A stretch of DNA of 64,000 bases from Mycolicibacterium hippocampi. GTDB taxonomy: Bacteria; Actinomycetota; Actinomycetes; Mycobacteriales; Mycobacteriaceae. The stretch spans positions 496,001-560,000 of the forward strand of contig NZ_BLLB01000002.1 in NCBI RefSeq assembly GCF_010723735.1. Reading direction: 5' to 3'. Below are positions 41,547 through 49,289 of the stretch, piece by piece; positions within the stretch are counted from its first letter, which is position 1; each line of letters starts with the position of its first letter. The translations under genes were made by a program, and so were the position numbers. The notes beneath the pieces are model-generated. The model did not search any database. It was not told where the DNA came from and was given only the letters and a program-made list of their open reading frames with translations.

Positions 41547-43187
41547 CTAGTCCCCGGCCGCGACCAGGGACCGCAGCGCCACGTCGGGATTGTCGCGTTG
41601 GACGTTCTCCAGGCGCCACTTGGTGGTGAACACCGCGAGGACGACGCCGTCGGTGCGGGTGAACACCTCCACCGATGCCTGCTTGGACAGCACCTCGACA
41701 TCGGCGGGGTCGGCCGCGCGGGCCACCGTGTACGGCAGTGGCTCGAGCGCGATCGGCGCGTTGAATTCCCCTGCCATCCGGTGGCTGGCGACCTCGAACT
41801 GCATCGGGCCGACGGCGGCGAACACCGGCGCTTGATCGCCGCGCCGGTCCGAGCGCAGCACCTGGATGACACCTTCCTGTTCGAGTTGCTCGATGCCTTT
41901 GCGGAACTGCTTGTGCTTGCTCGGATCGGTGCCCCGCGCCACCGCGAAATGCTCCGGAGAGAAGCTGGGGATCGGCGGGTACTGCACCGGGATGTCCCGG
42001 TACAGGGTGTCCCCCGGACGTAGCGTCGCGGCGTTGGCGAGCCCGATGACGTCCCCGGGCCAGGCGGTGTCCAGGGTCGAGCGCTGCTGGCCGAACACCG
42101 ATTGCGCGTACTTCGTGACGAACGGCTTGCCGGTGCCGGCGTGGGTCAGGACGTCGCCGCGTTCGAACGTGCCCGAGCACACCCGGGCGTAGGCGATTCG
42201 GTCGCGGTGGGCGGAGTCCATGCCCGCCTGGACCTTGAACACGAAGGCGCTGAACGGCGCCGCGGCGTCACGCCGATTGCCCTCGATATCGAGCTGACCG
42301 TGCGGGGACGGCGCCAGCTGGGCGAGCACGTCGAGGAGTTGGTTGACACCGAAGTTGAGGATGGCCGAGGTGAACAGGACCGGTGTCGACGTACACCGCA
42401 GGAACGAGTCCCGGTCGAAGTCGCCGCCGTCGGCGGACAGCAGTTCGGACTCCTCGACCGCATTGTCCCAGTCGCTTCCCGCGACCTCGTGGGCGCGGGA
42501 GGCATCGATGTGTTCCTCGGGCGCGGCGGTGGCGCCGCCGGCGGTACGGGTGTACTTGATGTAGTTGCCGGTACGCCGGTCGAGGACGCCCTTGAAGTCG
42601 CCGGCGATACCCACCGGCCAGGTCAACGGCGTGGTCTGCAGCTGGATGCGTTCGTGGATCTCGTCCATCAATTCCAGCGCATCGCGACCGGGGCGGTCCC
42701 ATTTGTTGACCACCGTGATGATCGGGATCCCCCGGTGACGGCAGACCTGGAAGAGTTTGAGCGTCTGGGGTTCCAGGCCCTTCGCGGCGTCGATGAGCAT
42801 CACCGCGGAGTCGACGGCGGTCAACACGCGATAGGTGTCTTCGGAGAAGTCGGCGTGGCCGGGGGTGTCGAGCAGGTTGATGATGCAGGTGTTCCCACTG
42901 TGGGTCTTGTAGGGGAACTGCAGGGCCGTCGAGGTGATGGAGATGCCGCGGGCCTTCTCCATGTCCATCCAGTCCGAGACGGTGGCGCGGCGACCGGCTT
43001 TGCCGTGTATCGCGCCCGCCTCGGTGATGGCGTTGGCATGGAGTACCAGCGCCTCGGTCAACGTCGACTTACCGGCATCGGGATGGCTGATCACGGCGAA
43101 GGTCCGGCGACGTTGCGCTTCGGCGGAGATGCGGGCTGCCGCAGGCCCCGCGGTGGCCGTCGACACACCTGAGGCGGTATCGGTCAT
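41547..43187 (-). CDS. prfC: Peptide chain release factor 3
   Basis: The 546-residue translational GTPase has P-loop AVISHPDAGKSTLTEAL (residues about 30-46), G2/switch region RGISITS, G3 LLDTPGHADFSEDTYR, G4 VVNKWDRPGRD, and RF3-specific domains II and III (GDVLTHAGTGKPFVTKY, GPMQFEVASHRMAGEF). It recycles RF1 and RF2 after termination. Actinobacteria often lack prfC, so its presence is a point of note. Start ATG 43187; no nearby ribosomal genes. Confidence 0.95.
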   Translation of the reverse strand: MTDTASGVSTATAGPAAARISAEAQRRRTFAVISHPDAGKSTLTEALVLHANAITEAGAIHGKAGRRATVSDWMDMEKARGISITSTALQFPYKTHSGNTCIINLLDTPGHADFSEDTYRVLTAVDSAVMLIDAAKGLEPQTLKLFQVCRHRGIPIITVVNKWDRPGRDALELMDEIHERIQLQTTPLTWPVGIAGDFKGVLDRRTGNYIKYTRTAGGATAAPEEHIDASRAHEVAGSDWDNAVEESELLSADGGDFDRDSFLRCTSTPVLFTSAILNFGVNQLLDVLAQLAPSPHGQLDIEGNRRDAAAPFSAFVFKVQAGMDSAHRDRIAYARVCSGTFERGDVLTHAGTGKPFVTKYAQSVFGQQRSTLDTAWPGDVIGLANAATLRPGDTLYRDIPVQYPPIPSFSPEHFAVARGTDPSKHKQFRKGIEQLEQEGVIQVLRSDRRGDQAPVFAAVGPMQFEVASHRMAGEFNAPIALEPLPYTVARAADPADVEVLSKQASVEVFTRTDGVVLAVFTTKWRLENVQRDNPDVALRSLVAAGD

Positions 43188-43250
43188 CAGGGCATCGATT
43201 CTATTGGCCGCGGTATCCGGAACGGTAATCGCCGATGCCGCGGGCTTCCG

Positions 43251-44093
43251 TCAGAGCCGCGCCAGCCTGCTCGCGGCGAAGCTGAAGAAGCCGTAGGCGA
43301 CGAGCCCGGTGGCCGCCACGATGAGCAGTGCCTGTCCGAGAGCCGTGTGGCTCAGGACTCCGACGGCGGCGTCCAGACCCGACGCTTTCGCGGGCTCCGA
43401 CCACACCGTTGCCGCCAGGACCATCGCCCCGGCGCCGCCGATGGCGAAACCTTTTGCGACGTAGCCGGTCATGCCCAGGAACACGATGGCCGCCGTTCCG
43501 GAGACCGCGAGATCGTCGAGGAAGGTTCGCGCGAAGCCCTTGTAGATGTGGTAGACGCCGATCACCAGGAGCACCGCACCACAGGGTCTGCATGAGCTCG
43601 GCGCTCAGACCGACGTTCTGCGGACCGCTCGATGTCCCGGTCCCCATGGCGAACTGAGCCGCTGAAAACGCGAGCGCAAAGTACACCACCGCCAGACCGG
43701 CGGCCTTGAGCCGCTCGGACCGGCTTCGGTCTCCGGCGAGTTGATGGCTGGGGTGGGTTCCGATCACCGTCTCGACCACCCGCCACAATCCGATACCGGC
43801 GAACGCCGCGCACACCGTCCACAGAATCGGCGCGCCGCCGATGGCACCGGCGAGCGTGGCCAACGCGCCCGACGGGTCCGCGCTCACCCCCGACGAGTTC
43901 GCCCGCAGCGCCAGCATCACGATGACGTACGCGAGCAGGAAGTGCAGAACGCCGGTGGCCAGGTAACCCGCCCGGGCAGCGTTTCGGAACGTGCTGCTGC
44001 CGGCGGCCCGGTCAGCCCATCCGTCGTCGCCGACGCGGGACCCACGCATCAGTGCCGGCATCGCTGATGGGCGCCAGGGAGTGCCGTGGTCAT
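43251..44093 (-). pseudogene. DUF1206 membrane protein gene with frameshift(s)
   Basis: DUF1206 proteins have six helices in three pairs. Here the first four helices are in one frame (FRNAARAGYLATGVLHFLLA to SAELMQTLW, ending near 43585) and the last two in another (LLVIGVYHIYKGFARTFLDD to the stop at 43251). The join is a one-base slip, perhaps with a small loss, as the segment before VYHIYKG looks short. The only ATG with a good ribosome binding site (GGAGG before 44093) is out of frame with the first part, hinting at a second slip. A perfect SigF-type promoter still precedes the gene. Confidence 0.7.
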
Positions 44094-44128
44094 GACGCCT
44101 CCCGAAGTTGAGTTTGCGGACGGTCGCA

Positions 44129-44152
44129 TACCCAAGCGCCGGTTCTACAAAC
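44129..44152 (-). promoter_or_regulatory. SigF-type promoter of the DUF1206 gene
   Basis: Minus strand GTTT (44152-44149), 15 bases, GGGTA (44133-44129). Full match, about 36 bases before ATG 44093. Confidence 0.6.
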
Positions 44153-44211
44153 GGCTGTGGTGCCGGCGTTTCAATTGCTCGTTCTGCGGCAACACTCAAC
44201 CGCACGCGTCA

Positions 44212-44232
44212 CGATGCTAAAAGCCAGCATCG
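44212..44232 (+). promoter_or_regulatory. Hairpin in the leader of the repeat-peptide operon
   Basis: CGATGCT, seven-base loop, AGCATCG, 32 bases before ATG 44265. Seven perfect pairs. It may be a small attenuator or operator. No clear promoter was found between the divergent DUF1206 promoter and this point. Confidence 0.35.
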
Positions 44233-44264
44233 ACGCAGCGCAGCCGATGGAAGGATCAACCACT

Positions 44265-44510
44265 ATGGCACTCGACGACGACGACATCACCACCAGCAGC
44301 GGCGGCGAAGGCCCAGCCGACGGCGGCTCCAACCCTGAAGGCCACGACGGCGGCGCCGACGGAACCGCGGGCGGCGAAGGCCCAGCCGACGGCGGCTCGA
44401 ACCCCGAAGGCCACGACGGCGGCGCCGACGGAACCGCGGGCGGCGAAGGCCCAGCCGACGGCGGCTCCAATCCCGAAGGCCACGACGGCGGCGCCGACGG
44501 AACCGCCTGA
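44265..44510 (+). CDS. Short peptide of three perfect 23-residue repeats, possible modification substrate
   Basis: The 81-residue product starts with an acidic leader (MALDDDDITTSS) followed by three identical repeats. Each begins GGEGPADGG, has NPEGHD in the middle and ends GGADGTA. It is rich in Gly, Asp and Ala, without Cys, Lys or hydrophobic core, so it is disordered. Ribosome binding site AAGGA is nine bases upstream. Similar mycobacterial small proteins are, as I recall, sometimes labelled BatC. Next comes a JmjC-type oxygenase ten bases downstream; the single His, Asn and Pro per repeat are possible hydroxylation sites. Function unknown. Confidence 0.75.
   Translation: MALDDDDITTSSGGEGPADGGSNPEGHDGGADGTAGGEGPADGGSNPEGHDGGADGTAGGEGPADGGSNPEGHDGGADGTA
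44301..44507 (+). repeat. Three tandem 69-base coding repeats
   Basis: Units 44301-44369, 44370-44438 and 44439-44507 differ at only a few third-codon positions (for example CCT/CCC, TCC/TCG), while the encoded amino acids are identical. The synonymous changes show selection on protein sequence rather than very recent duplication only. Confidence 0.9.
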
Positions 44511-44520
44511 CCGCTTCGCG

Positions 44521-45732
44521 ATGCTGAGCCGCTGCATCGCGACCGACCGTCACACGTTCGCCACCGAGCACTGGGGTCGTAGACCACTGCTCAGCCGGTC
44601 CGGATCGCTGCCCCGTGATTTCGGTGATCTGCTCTCGGCCGAGATGGTTGACGAGCTGATCGCTGAGCGCGGGGTGCGCGCTCCGTTCATCCGCCTGGCC
44701 CGCGACGGCGACCTGCTGGCCCGCGACTGTTACGTCGGGCCCGCGGGCTTCGGTGCGGAGATGCCCGATCAGGTCGACTCGGGCAAGGTGCTAGGCGAGT
44801 TCGCTTCCGGCGCCACGATAGTGCTGCAGGGTTTGCACAGGCTGTGGCCGCCTCTGATCGACTTCGTCCGGCAGGCCGTCGACGACCTCGGCCATCCCGT
44901 GCAGGCGAACGCCTACATCACTCCACCCGGCAACCGCGGGTTCGATCCGCACTACGACGTCCACGACGTCTTCGTCCTGCAGACCACCGGACACAAGCGT
45001 TGGGTCGTGCACGAACCGGTGCATGCCCATCCGCTGCCGTCGCAGCCGTGGACACAGCACCGTGCCGCGATCGCCGAGCGTGCGGCACAGGACCCGGTCA
45101 TCGACACCGTGCTCGAACCCGGGGATGCGCTGTACCTGCCACGTGGATGGGTGCACTCCGCTCAAGCCATGGACACCACGTCGATCCATCTCACGCTCGG
45201 CGTTTCCGCTGTGACGGGGATCGACGTCGCTCGCGCGGTCGTCGATCAGCTGGAAGCCGTGGAGGAGTTCCGACAGTCGCTGCCGCTGGGAGCCGATCCG
45301 GCCGATCGGGATGAGATGATCGCGACGGTGACCAAGGTGATGGCGGAGATGATCGCCACGATGCGCGACGAGGCAACCACACTCGGCGGCGGCGCCGCCG
45401 ACCGGCTGACACACCGGCACGCCGAGCGGACCCGCCCGGTCGCGGTTCGTCCCCTCGCCTCACTCGAGGCATCGGAGTCGGCCGATACCGCCGGCGTTCA
45501 CTGGCGACCCGGCCTCGTCGCCACCGTCGAGGAGTCCGGCGACCGCGTCGTGCTGCGGCTGCCCGACCGCGTCATCAGCTTCCCGGCGTCGTGTGCGGCT
45601 GCGCTACAGGCGATTCGGCTGGGCGGCACCGCGCACGCGGGTTCCCTCCCGGGACTCGACCGCGCCGACGCGACGGTGCTGATCCGCAGGCTGCTGCGCG
45701 AGGCCGTCGTGGTTCCGGCGGCCCACGGATGA
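44521..45732 (+). CDS. JmjC/cupin 2-oxoglutarate-dependent oxygenase (ribosomal-oxygenase-like)
   Basis: The 403-residue protein has the YcfD/MINA/NO66-type JmjC core. Fe ligands are H144 and D146 (FDPHYDVHDVFVLQ) and H212 (YLPRGWVHSAQA); K159 in GHKRWVVHEP probably binds 2-oxoglutarate. The C-terminal part (about 300-403) resembles the dimerisation and winged-helix region of these enzymes. Known relatives hydroxylate His or Arg of ribosomal proteins. The target here may be the repeat peptide encoded ten bases upstream. The TGA overlaps the ATG of the Fe-S protein gene. Start ATG 44521 has no clear Shine-Dalgarno sequence. Confidence 0.85.
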   Translation: MLSRCIATDRHTFATEHWGRRPLLSRSGSLPRDFGDLLSAEMVDELIAERGVRAPFIRLARDGDLLARDCYVGPAGFGAEMPDQVDSGKVLGEFASGATIVLQGLHRLWPPLIDFVRQAVDDLGHPVQANAYITPPGNRGFDPHYDVHDVFVLQTTGHKRWVVHEPVHAHPLPSQPWTQHRAAIAERAAQDPVIDTVLEPGDALYLPRGWVHSAQAMDTTSIHLTLGVSAVTGIDVARAVVDQLEAVEEFRQSLPLGADPADRDEMIATVTKVMAEMIATMRDEATTLGGGAADRLTHRHAERTRPVAVRPLASLEASESADTAGVHWRPGLVATVEESGDRVVLRLPDRVISFPASCAAALQAIRLGGTAHAGSLPGLDRADATVLIRRLLREAVVVPAAHG

Positions 45733-46619
45733 CGGGACCGGCGAAAAGAATCCCGTGCAGCGATCAGTCGCTGGCTCGTGACGACCCGATGTACGGCACG
45801 GCCTCGGCGGGATCGTCGTGGGTGCTCCTCGAACTGAGCGGCGGCTGGGGGCATTCCGCATTTCTCAACTCACCGGCGATCGTCGACCCCGCGCTCGGGC
45901 GCGCCATCGTGCACCGAGTGGAGAAGGCGGGCATGCGGATCGCGGCGATACGCCGGCACGGTCGTCGCGACGCGGTACCGCGGTGGAGGTGGTTCATCGC
46001 CCGGTCCGGTCCGGGAAGCGAGGCCCTCTACGCCGGAGAGGCGGGCAATCCGCGTGACTACCTGGACCTTGCTCTCGACGGATCAGACGGGGCGCTGTCC
46101 AGCGATCCGGTGGTGGCCATCTGCGCACACGGCAAGCACGATCAGTGCTGCGCGGTCCGCGGTCGCGTCGCCACCGCGGCCATCTCGGCGCAGTTCCCCG
46201 AAATGACCTGGGAGTGCTCCCATCTGGGTGGTGACCGGTTCGCAGCGACCATGCTGATACTGCCGGAAGGCCTGTGCTACGGCAGAGTGGACACCACCGA
46301 CTCGGCCGAGCTCGTCAGGCTTTATCTCGACGGCCGCTTGGACAACAGGCACCTCCGTGGGCGCACCAGCTTGCCGCATGCGGCGCAGGCCGCGCAGTAC
46401 TTCGCGCGCGAGAAGTACGGCGACGACCGGATCACCGGGTGGCCTCCGCTCGACGTCGAACGCACCGACGGCGGGATTCGGGTGGTGCTCGGCGGCGATG
46501 CCGGCCCGACCGAGGTCCGGCTCACCGAGGAGCTCACCGAACCGCTGCTGTCACAATGCTCCGCCAAGGTGGTAGGCGCGGTCCGGTTGTTCACCCTCGC
46601 GTCGATCACGCAGGCGTAG
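45729..46619 (+). CDS. Sucrase ferredoxin-like [2Fe-2S] protein
   Basis: The 296-residue product belongs to the sucrase/ferredoxin-like (thioredoxin-fold) family. Typical motifs are IPCSDQSL near the start, VAICAHGKHDQCCAVRGR in the middle, WECSHLGGDRFAATMLIL, and a late domain with FAREKYG. The Cys and His residues of the CAHGKHDQCC and CSHLGGDRF segments are the likely [2Fe-2S] ligands, as in yeast Aim32. ATG 45729 overlaps the oxygenase stop (ATGA). It may feed electrons to the oxygenase or form part of the same modification pathway. Function of the family in bacteria is not known. Confidence 0.85.
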   Translation: MTGPAKRIPCSDQSLARDDPMYGTASAGSSWVLLELSGGWGHSAFLNSPAIVDPALGRAIVHRVEKAGMRIAAIRRHGRRDAVPRWRWFIARSGPGSEALYAGEAGNPRDYLDLALDGSDGALSSDPVVAICAHGKHDQCCAVRGRVATAAISAQFPEMTWECSHLGGDRFAATMLILPEGLCYGRVDTTDSAELVRLYLDGRLDNRHLRGRTSLPHAAQAAQYFAREKYGDDRITGWPPLDVERTDGGIRVVLGGDAGPTEVRLTEELTEPLLSQCSAKVVGAVRLFTLASITQA

Positions 46620-46698
46620 GTTCAACCGGCCACGGCACGCCCCCATCATTTCGATGCCAGTGGCACCGTAAGGTGGCGGGGTCACCCGAGGAGGCCCC

Positions 46699-47643
46699 AT
46701 GCTCATCAGTGTCACCGGCGGAACCGGCTATCTGGGGGCACACACCGTGCGCACCCTTCTGGCTGCCGGCCACGCCGAGGGGTCGCCCGTGCTCGACCGG
46801 CTGGCCGAAGTCGGGGCCATCGACGCCGTGTCCGGCGATATCCGCGACGCGCCCACGATCGATGCGCTGCTCGAAGGATGTGATGCGGTGGTGCATGCCG
46901 CGGGTGTCGTAGGCACCGACAACCGGCGCCGAGATCTCATGTGGCAGATCAATGCCCACGCCACCGAGGCGTTGCTCGAACAGGCCGTCGCCCGGGGCCT
47001 TGACCCGGTGGTGTCTGTCAGCAGCTACAGCGCGCTGTTCCCGCCACCCAACGGGGTGATCGGACCGGATACGCCGACTGCGCACGGGCGCAGCGCCTAT
47101 GCAAAGACCAAAGGCTACGCGGACCGGGTGGCCCGGCGGCTGCAGCAGCAGGGTGCGCCCGTGGTGATCACCTATCCGTCGAGCGTGGTCGGTCGCCCCT
47201 TCCACACCCCGCCCGGCGTCACCGAGCGGGGCTGGGCACCTATCGTGCGCTTCGGAGTCGCGCCACGGCTGCGCGGCGGGATGCAGATGATCGATGTCCG
47301 CGACGTCGCCGATGTCCACACCGCGATCATGGAGCCCGGCCGTGGCCCGCGACGATACGTGTGCGGTGGGATGTTGGTCCCGTTCAACGGCATGATCTCG
47401 GCACTGGAGCGCGGAATGGGCTGCAAGATCCGGCGGATTCCGCTCAGCCGGAGCGTGTTTCGCGGTGCGAGCCGCATCGGTGACATATTGGGTGGTGTCG
47501 TGCCCATGGGCGACGGTCTGAGCTACGAAGCCGCCCTGCTGCTCACCGCCGCGACGCCGACGGATGACATCGCCACCTTGCGGGATTTCGGCATCACGTG
47601 GCGTTCCCCCGTCGATGCGATCGTCGCGTCATTTTCTCGATGA
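46699..47643 (+). CDS. NAD-dependent epimerase/dehydratase-type SDR
   Basis: The 314-residue extended SDR has the nucleotide-binding VTGGTGYLGAHTVRTLLAAG motif and the catalytic SxnYxxxK region (SSYSALF then YAKTKGYAD). Directly after AAGH the sequence reads AEGSPVLDRLAEVG, so the usual beta 2 strand (like xRLLVR) that binds the cofactor ribose is missing. This may be a small in-frame deletion, and the protein may be impaired. GAGGAGG lies before the ATG. Its 3' end overlaps the convergent TetR gene by 15 bases. Confidence 0.75.
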   Translation: MLISVTGGTGYLGAHTVRTLLAAGHAEGSPVLDRLAEVGAIDAVSGDIRDAPTIDALLEGCDAVVHAAGVVGTDNRRRDLMWQINAHATEALLEQAVARGLDPVVSVSSYSALFPPPNGVIGPDTPTAHGRSAYAKTKGYADRVARRLQQQGAPVVITYPSSVVGRPFHTPPGVTERGWAPIVRFGVAPRLRGGMQMIDVRDVADVHTAIMEPGRGPRRYVCGGMLVPFNGMISALERGMGCKIRRIPLSRSVFRGASRIGDILGGVVPMGDGLSYEAALLLTAATPTDDIATLRDFGITWRSPVDAIVASFSR

Positions 47644-48204
47644 AACTGCAGCGACGAGAATTTCGGCGACGTTGGCGTGCAACTCGTCGGTGTCATCCTC
47701 GGTGGCGATGGTCGTCAGGAACAGAGCAGCGCCGGCCGCCATGGCCAGCACGGTCCGGGCGCCGAGCTCGGCATCGGCGGACTCGCCTGCCTGTTCACCG
47801 GTGAACAACGCCACCGCGGGCCCGCTGAAATCCGCCCACAAGCGCCTGCGGAGTTCCGGGTTCTCGGCCATCGCGAGAAGCAGTCCGGGCACCGCGGCCT
47901 GAACCTCGGGCCTGGCAAAAAGCTGTCGGCTGCCGCGCGCCACCCAGTTCACCCACCCGGCGCGATCGGTTCCCGCAAACGGAGTCAGATCCGGCGTCGC
48001 ACCGAGAATCGCATGCAGCACCAGCTCCGTCTTGGAGGACCACCTGCGGTCGAGACTGGAGCGACTGACGCCGGCATCGGCGGCGATCAGCCGCATGCTC
48101 AGCTGGTCCCAACTCCGCTCGATCAGAAGCTTGCGAGTGACCGCCAGCACCCGCTCGTCGATCGATGCGTCGCGTGGTCGTCCCACCGATCTGTCACACT
48201 CCAC
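47629..48204 (-). CDS. TetR/AcrR family regulator
   Basis: The 191-residue protein has an N-terminal TetR helix-turn-helix (residues about 15-60, RLIAADAGVSRSSLDRRW) and a C-terminal ligand domain with typical helices. The recognition helix normally has TxxxYxxF; here SLDRRWSSK is a variant. It starts three bases after the stop of the SRPBCC gene, so both are one transcript. Target genes are unknown; the SRPBCC gene is a first candidate. Confidence 0.85.
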   Translation of the reverse strand: MECDRSVGRPRDASIDERVLAVTRKLLIERSWDQLSMRLIAADAGVSRSSLDRRWSSKTELVLHAILGATPDLTPFAGTDRAGWVNWVARGSRQLFARPEVQAAVPGLLLAMAENPELRRRLWADFSGPAVALFTGEQAGESADAELGARTVLAMAAGAALFLTTIATEDDTDELHANVAEILVAAVSSRK

Positions 48205-48207
48205 TGG

Positions 48208-48651
48208 TCAGCCCCGCTTGACCTGCAGCGTCCGCTTGCGCAGACCTTTCGTCGCGGTGTCCATCAATCCTTTGGCGCCCTGCCTGATCAGGAAACCGGG
48301 AAGTGGCGCGATCAGGTCGACGGTGAGCTCGAAGTGCACCAGCGTGGACGAATCCCCCTGCGGCGTCAAAGTATAACGACCCTGTTGCGCGCGTTGTTGA
48401 TTGGAGCTGACCAGGGTCCAGCTCACTCCGCCGTCGTCGAAGGCGTACTCGAGCACCTGCTCGTCGCTGACCCCGACGATCTTGACCACCTGGCGGGCCC
48501 TGCTCGGACGGCCCTCGGCGTCGCGTTCGAGAACCTCGATCTCCTGATGGGCCGACGACCACTGCGGCAGCGACTCCATGTCGACCAACACGCTCATCAC
48601 TTCGTCCGGCGTCGCCTCGATGGTCACTTCCCGAACTTCGGTGATGGCCAT
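48208..48651 (-). CDS. SRPBCC-fold (START-like) lipid-binding protein
   Basis: The 147-residue protein shows the polyketide cyclase/START-like fold with EVTIEATPDEVMSVLVDMES, a central KIVGVSDEQVLEYAFDDGG and a final helix LIRQGAKGLMDTATKGLRKR. Mycobacterial relatives of this type bind hydrophobic molecules. ATG 48651 is followed downstream by the TetR gene. A SigF-like promoter (one change) lies about ten bases upstream, so the transcript may be nearly leaderless. Confidence 0.8.
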   Translation of the reverse strand: MAITEVREVTIEATPDEVMSVLVDMESLPQWSSAHQEIEVLERDAEGRPSRARQVVKIVGVSDEQVLEYAFDDGGVSWTLVSSNQQRAQQGRYTLTPQGDSSTLVHFELTVDLIAPLPGFLIRQGAKGLMDTATKGLRKRTLQVKRG

Positions 48652-48661
48652 GCCGAGACCA

Positions 48662-48686
48662 TAGCCGGGACGGCGCGGGTCCAAAC
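48662..48686 (-). promoter_or_regulatory. Possible SigF-type promoter of SRPBCC-TetR operon
   Basis: Minus strand GTTT (48686-48683), 16 bases, GGCTA (48666-48662). One change in -10 from GGGTA. Confidence 0.35.
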
Positions 48687-48710
48687 AGTGCATTGCCTAG
48701 CATCGGGTCG

Positions 48711-49211
48711 ATGGGCATACCCGCAGTCGACCCGACGTCCGGTTCTCCGCTGTTGCGCATCGGTGCGCGGCTGACGGGCAACACCCCCGGGCGGTGGGTG
48801 GCCCGCCGGGTCGCGCCGCGGGTGGACCGGCATCTGCTGCGGTGGAGCCGGGGACGAGTGTCGTCGGCGGTGGTGACGCCCGAACTGCTGTTGATCAGCA
48901 CCGGAGCCAAGACCGGCCGACGACGGACCACCCCGTTGACGTACTTCACCGATGGCGACCGGGCGGTCGTGGTGGCGTCGAACTACGGCGGCTCACGGCA
49001 CCCGGCGTGGTACTACAACGTGCTGGCCCACCCCCGCGTCACGATCTCCGCCGGCGGGTACACCGGCACGTTCGTCGGGCACGAGGTATCCGGGGCCGAG
49101 CGGGACCGCCTGTGGAACCTGGCGAAGGCCTTCATCCCGTCGTATGCCGACTACGAGCGGCTCGCGGGCGGACGGACGATCCCGGTGCTGACGTTCACCG
49201 AGACCGGGTGA
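48711..49211 (+). CDS. F420-dependent Ddn-like nitroreductase family protein
   Basis: The 166-residue product belongs to the deazaflavin-dependent (Ddn/FDOR-B) family. Typical elements are LLISTGAKTGRRRTTPLTYF, VVVASNYGGSRHPAWYYNVL and PRVTISAGGYTG, which form the split beta-barrel binding coenzyme F420. These enzymes reduce quinones, nitro compounds and other substrates. It stands divergent to the SRPBCC operon. Start ATG 48711 (MGIPAVD) fits family length. Confidence 0.85.
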   Translation: MGIPAVDPTSGSPLLRIGARLTGNTPGRWVARRVAPRVDRHLLRWSRGRVSSAVVTPELLLISTGAKTGRRRTTPLTYFTDGDRAVVVASNYGGSRHPAWYYNVLAHPRVTISAGGYTGTFVGHEVSGAERDRLWNLAKAFIPSYADYERLAGGRTIPVLTFTETG

Positions 49212-49289
49212 TCGGTGAAACCTCGCTCAGCCGACGGCGGACCGCGCTAGCCTACGGCCATCCGAGAAACGAGTCGTAGGGGTCGGTCC

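Noticed and set aside
44301..44507. Tandem 69-base repeats considered as CRISPR or minisatellite
   Set aside because: There are no spacers between the units and they are an in-frame part of a peptide gene with synonymous differences only.
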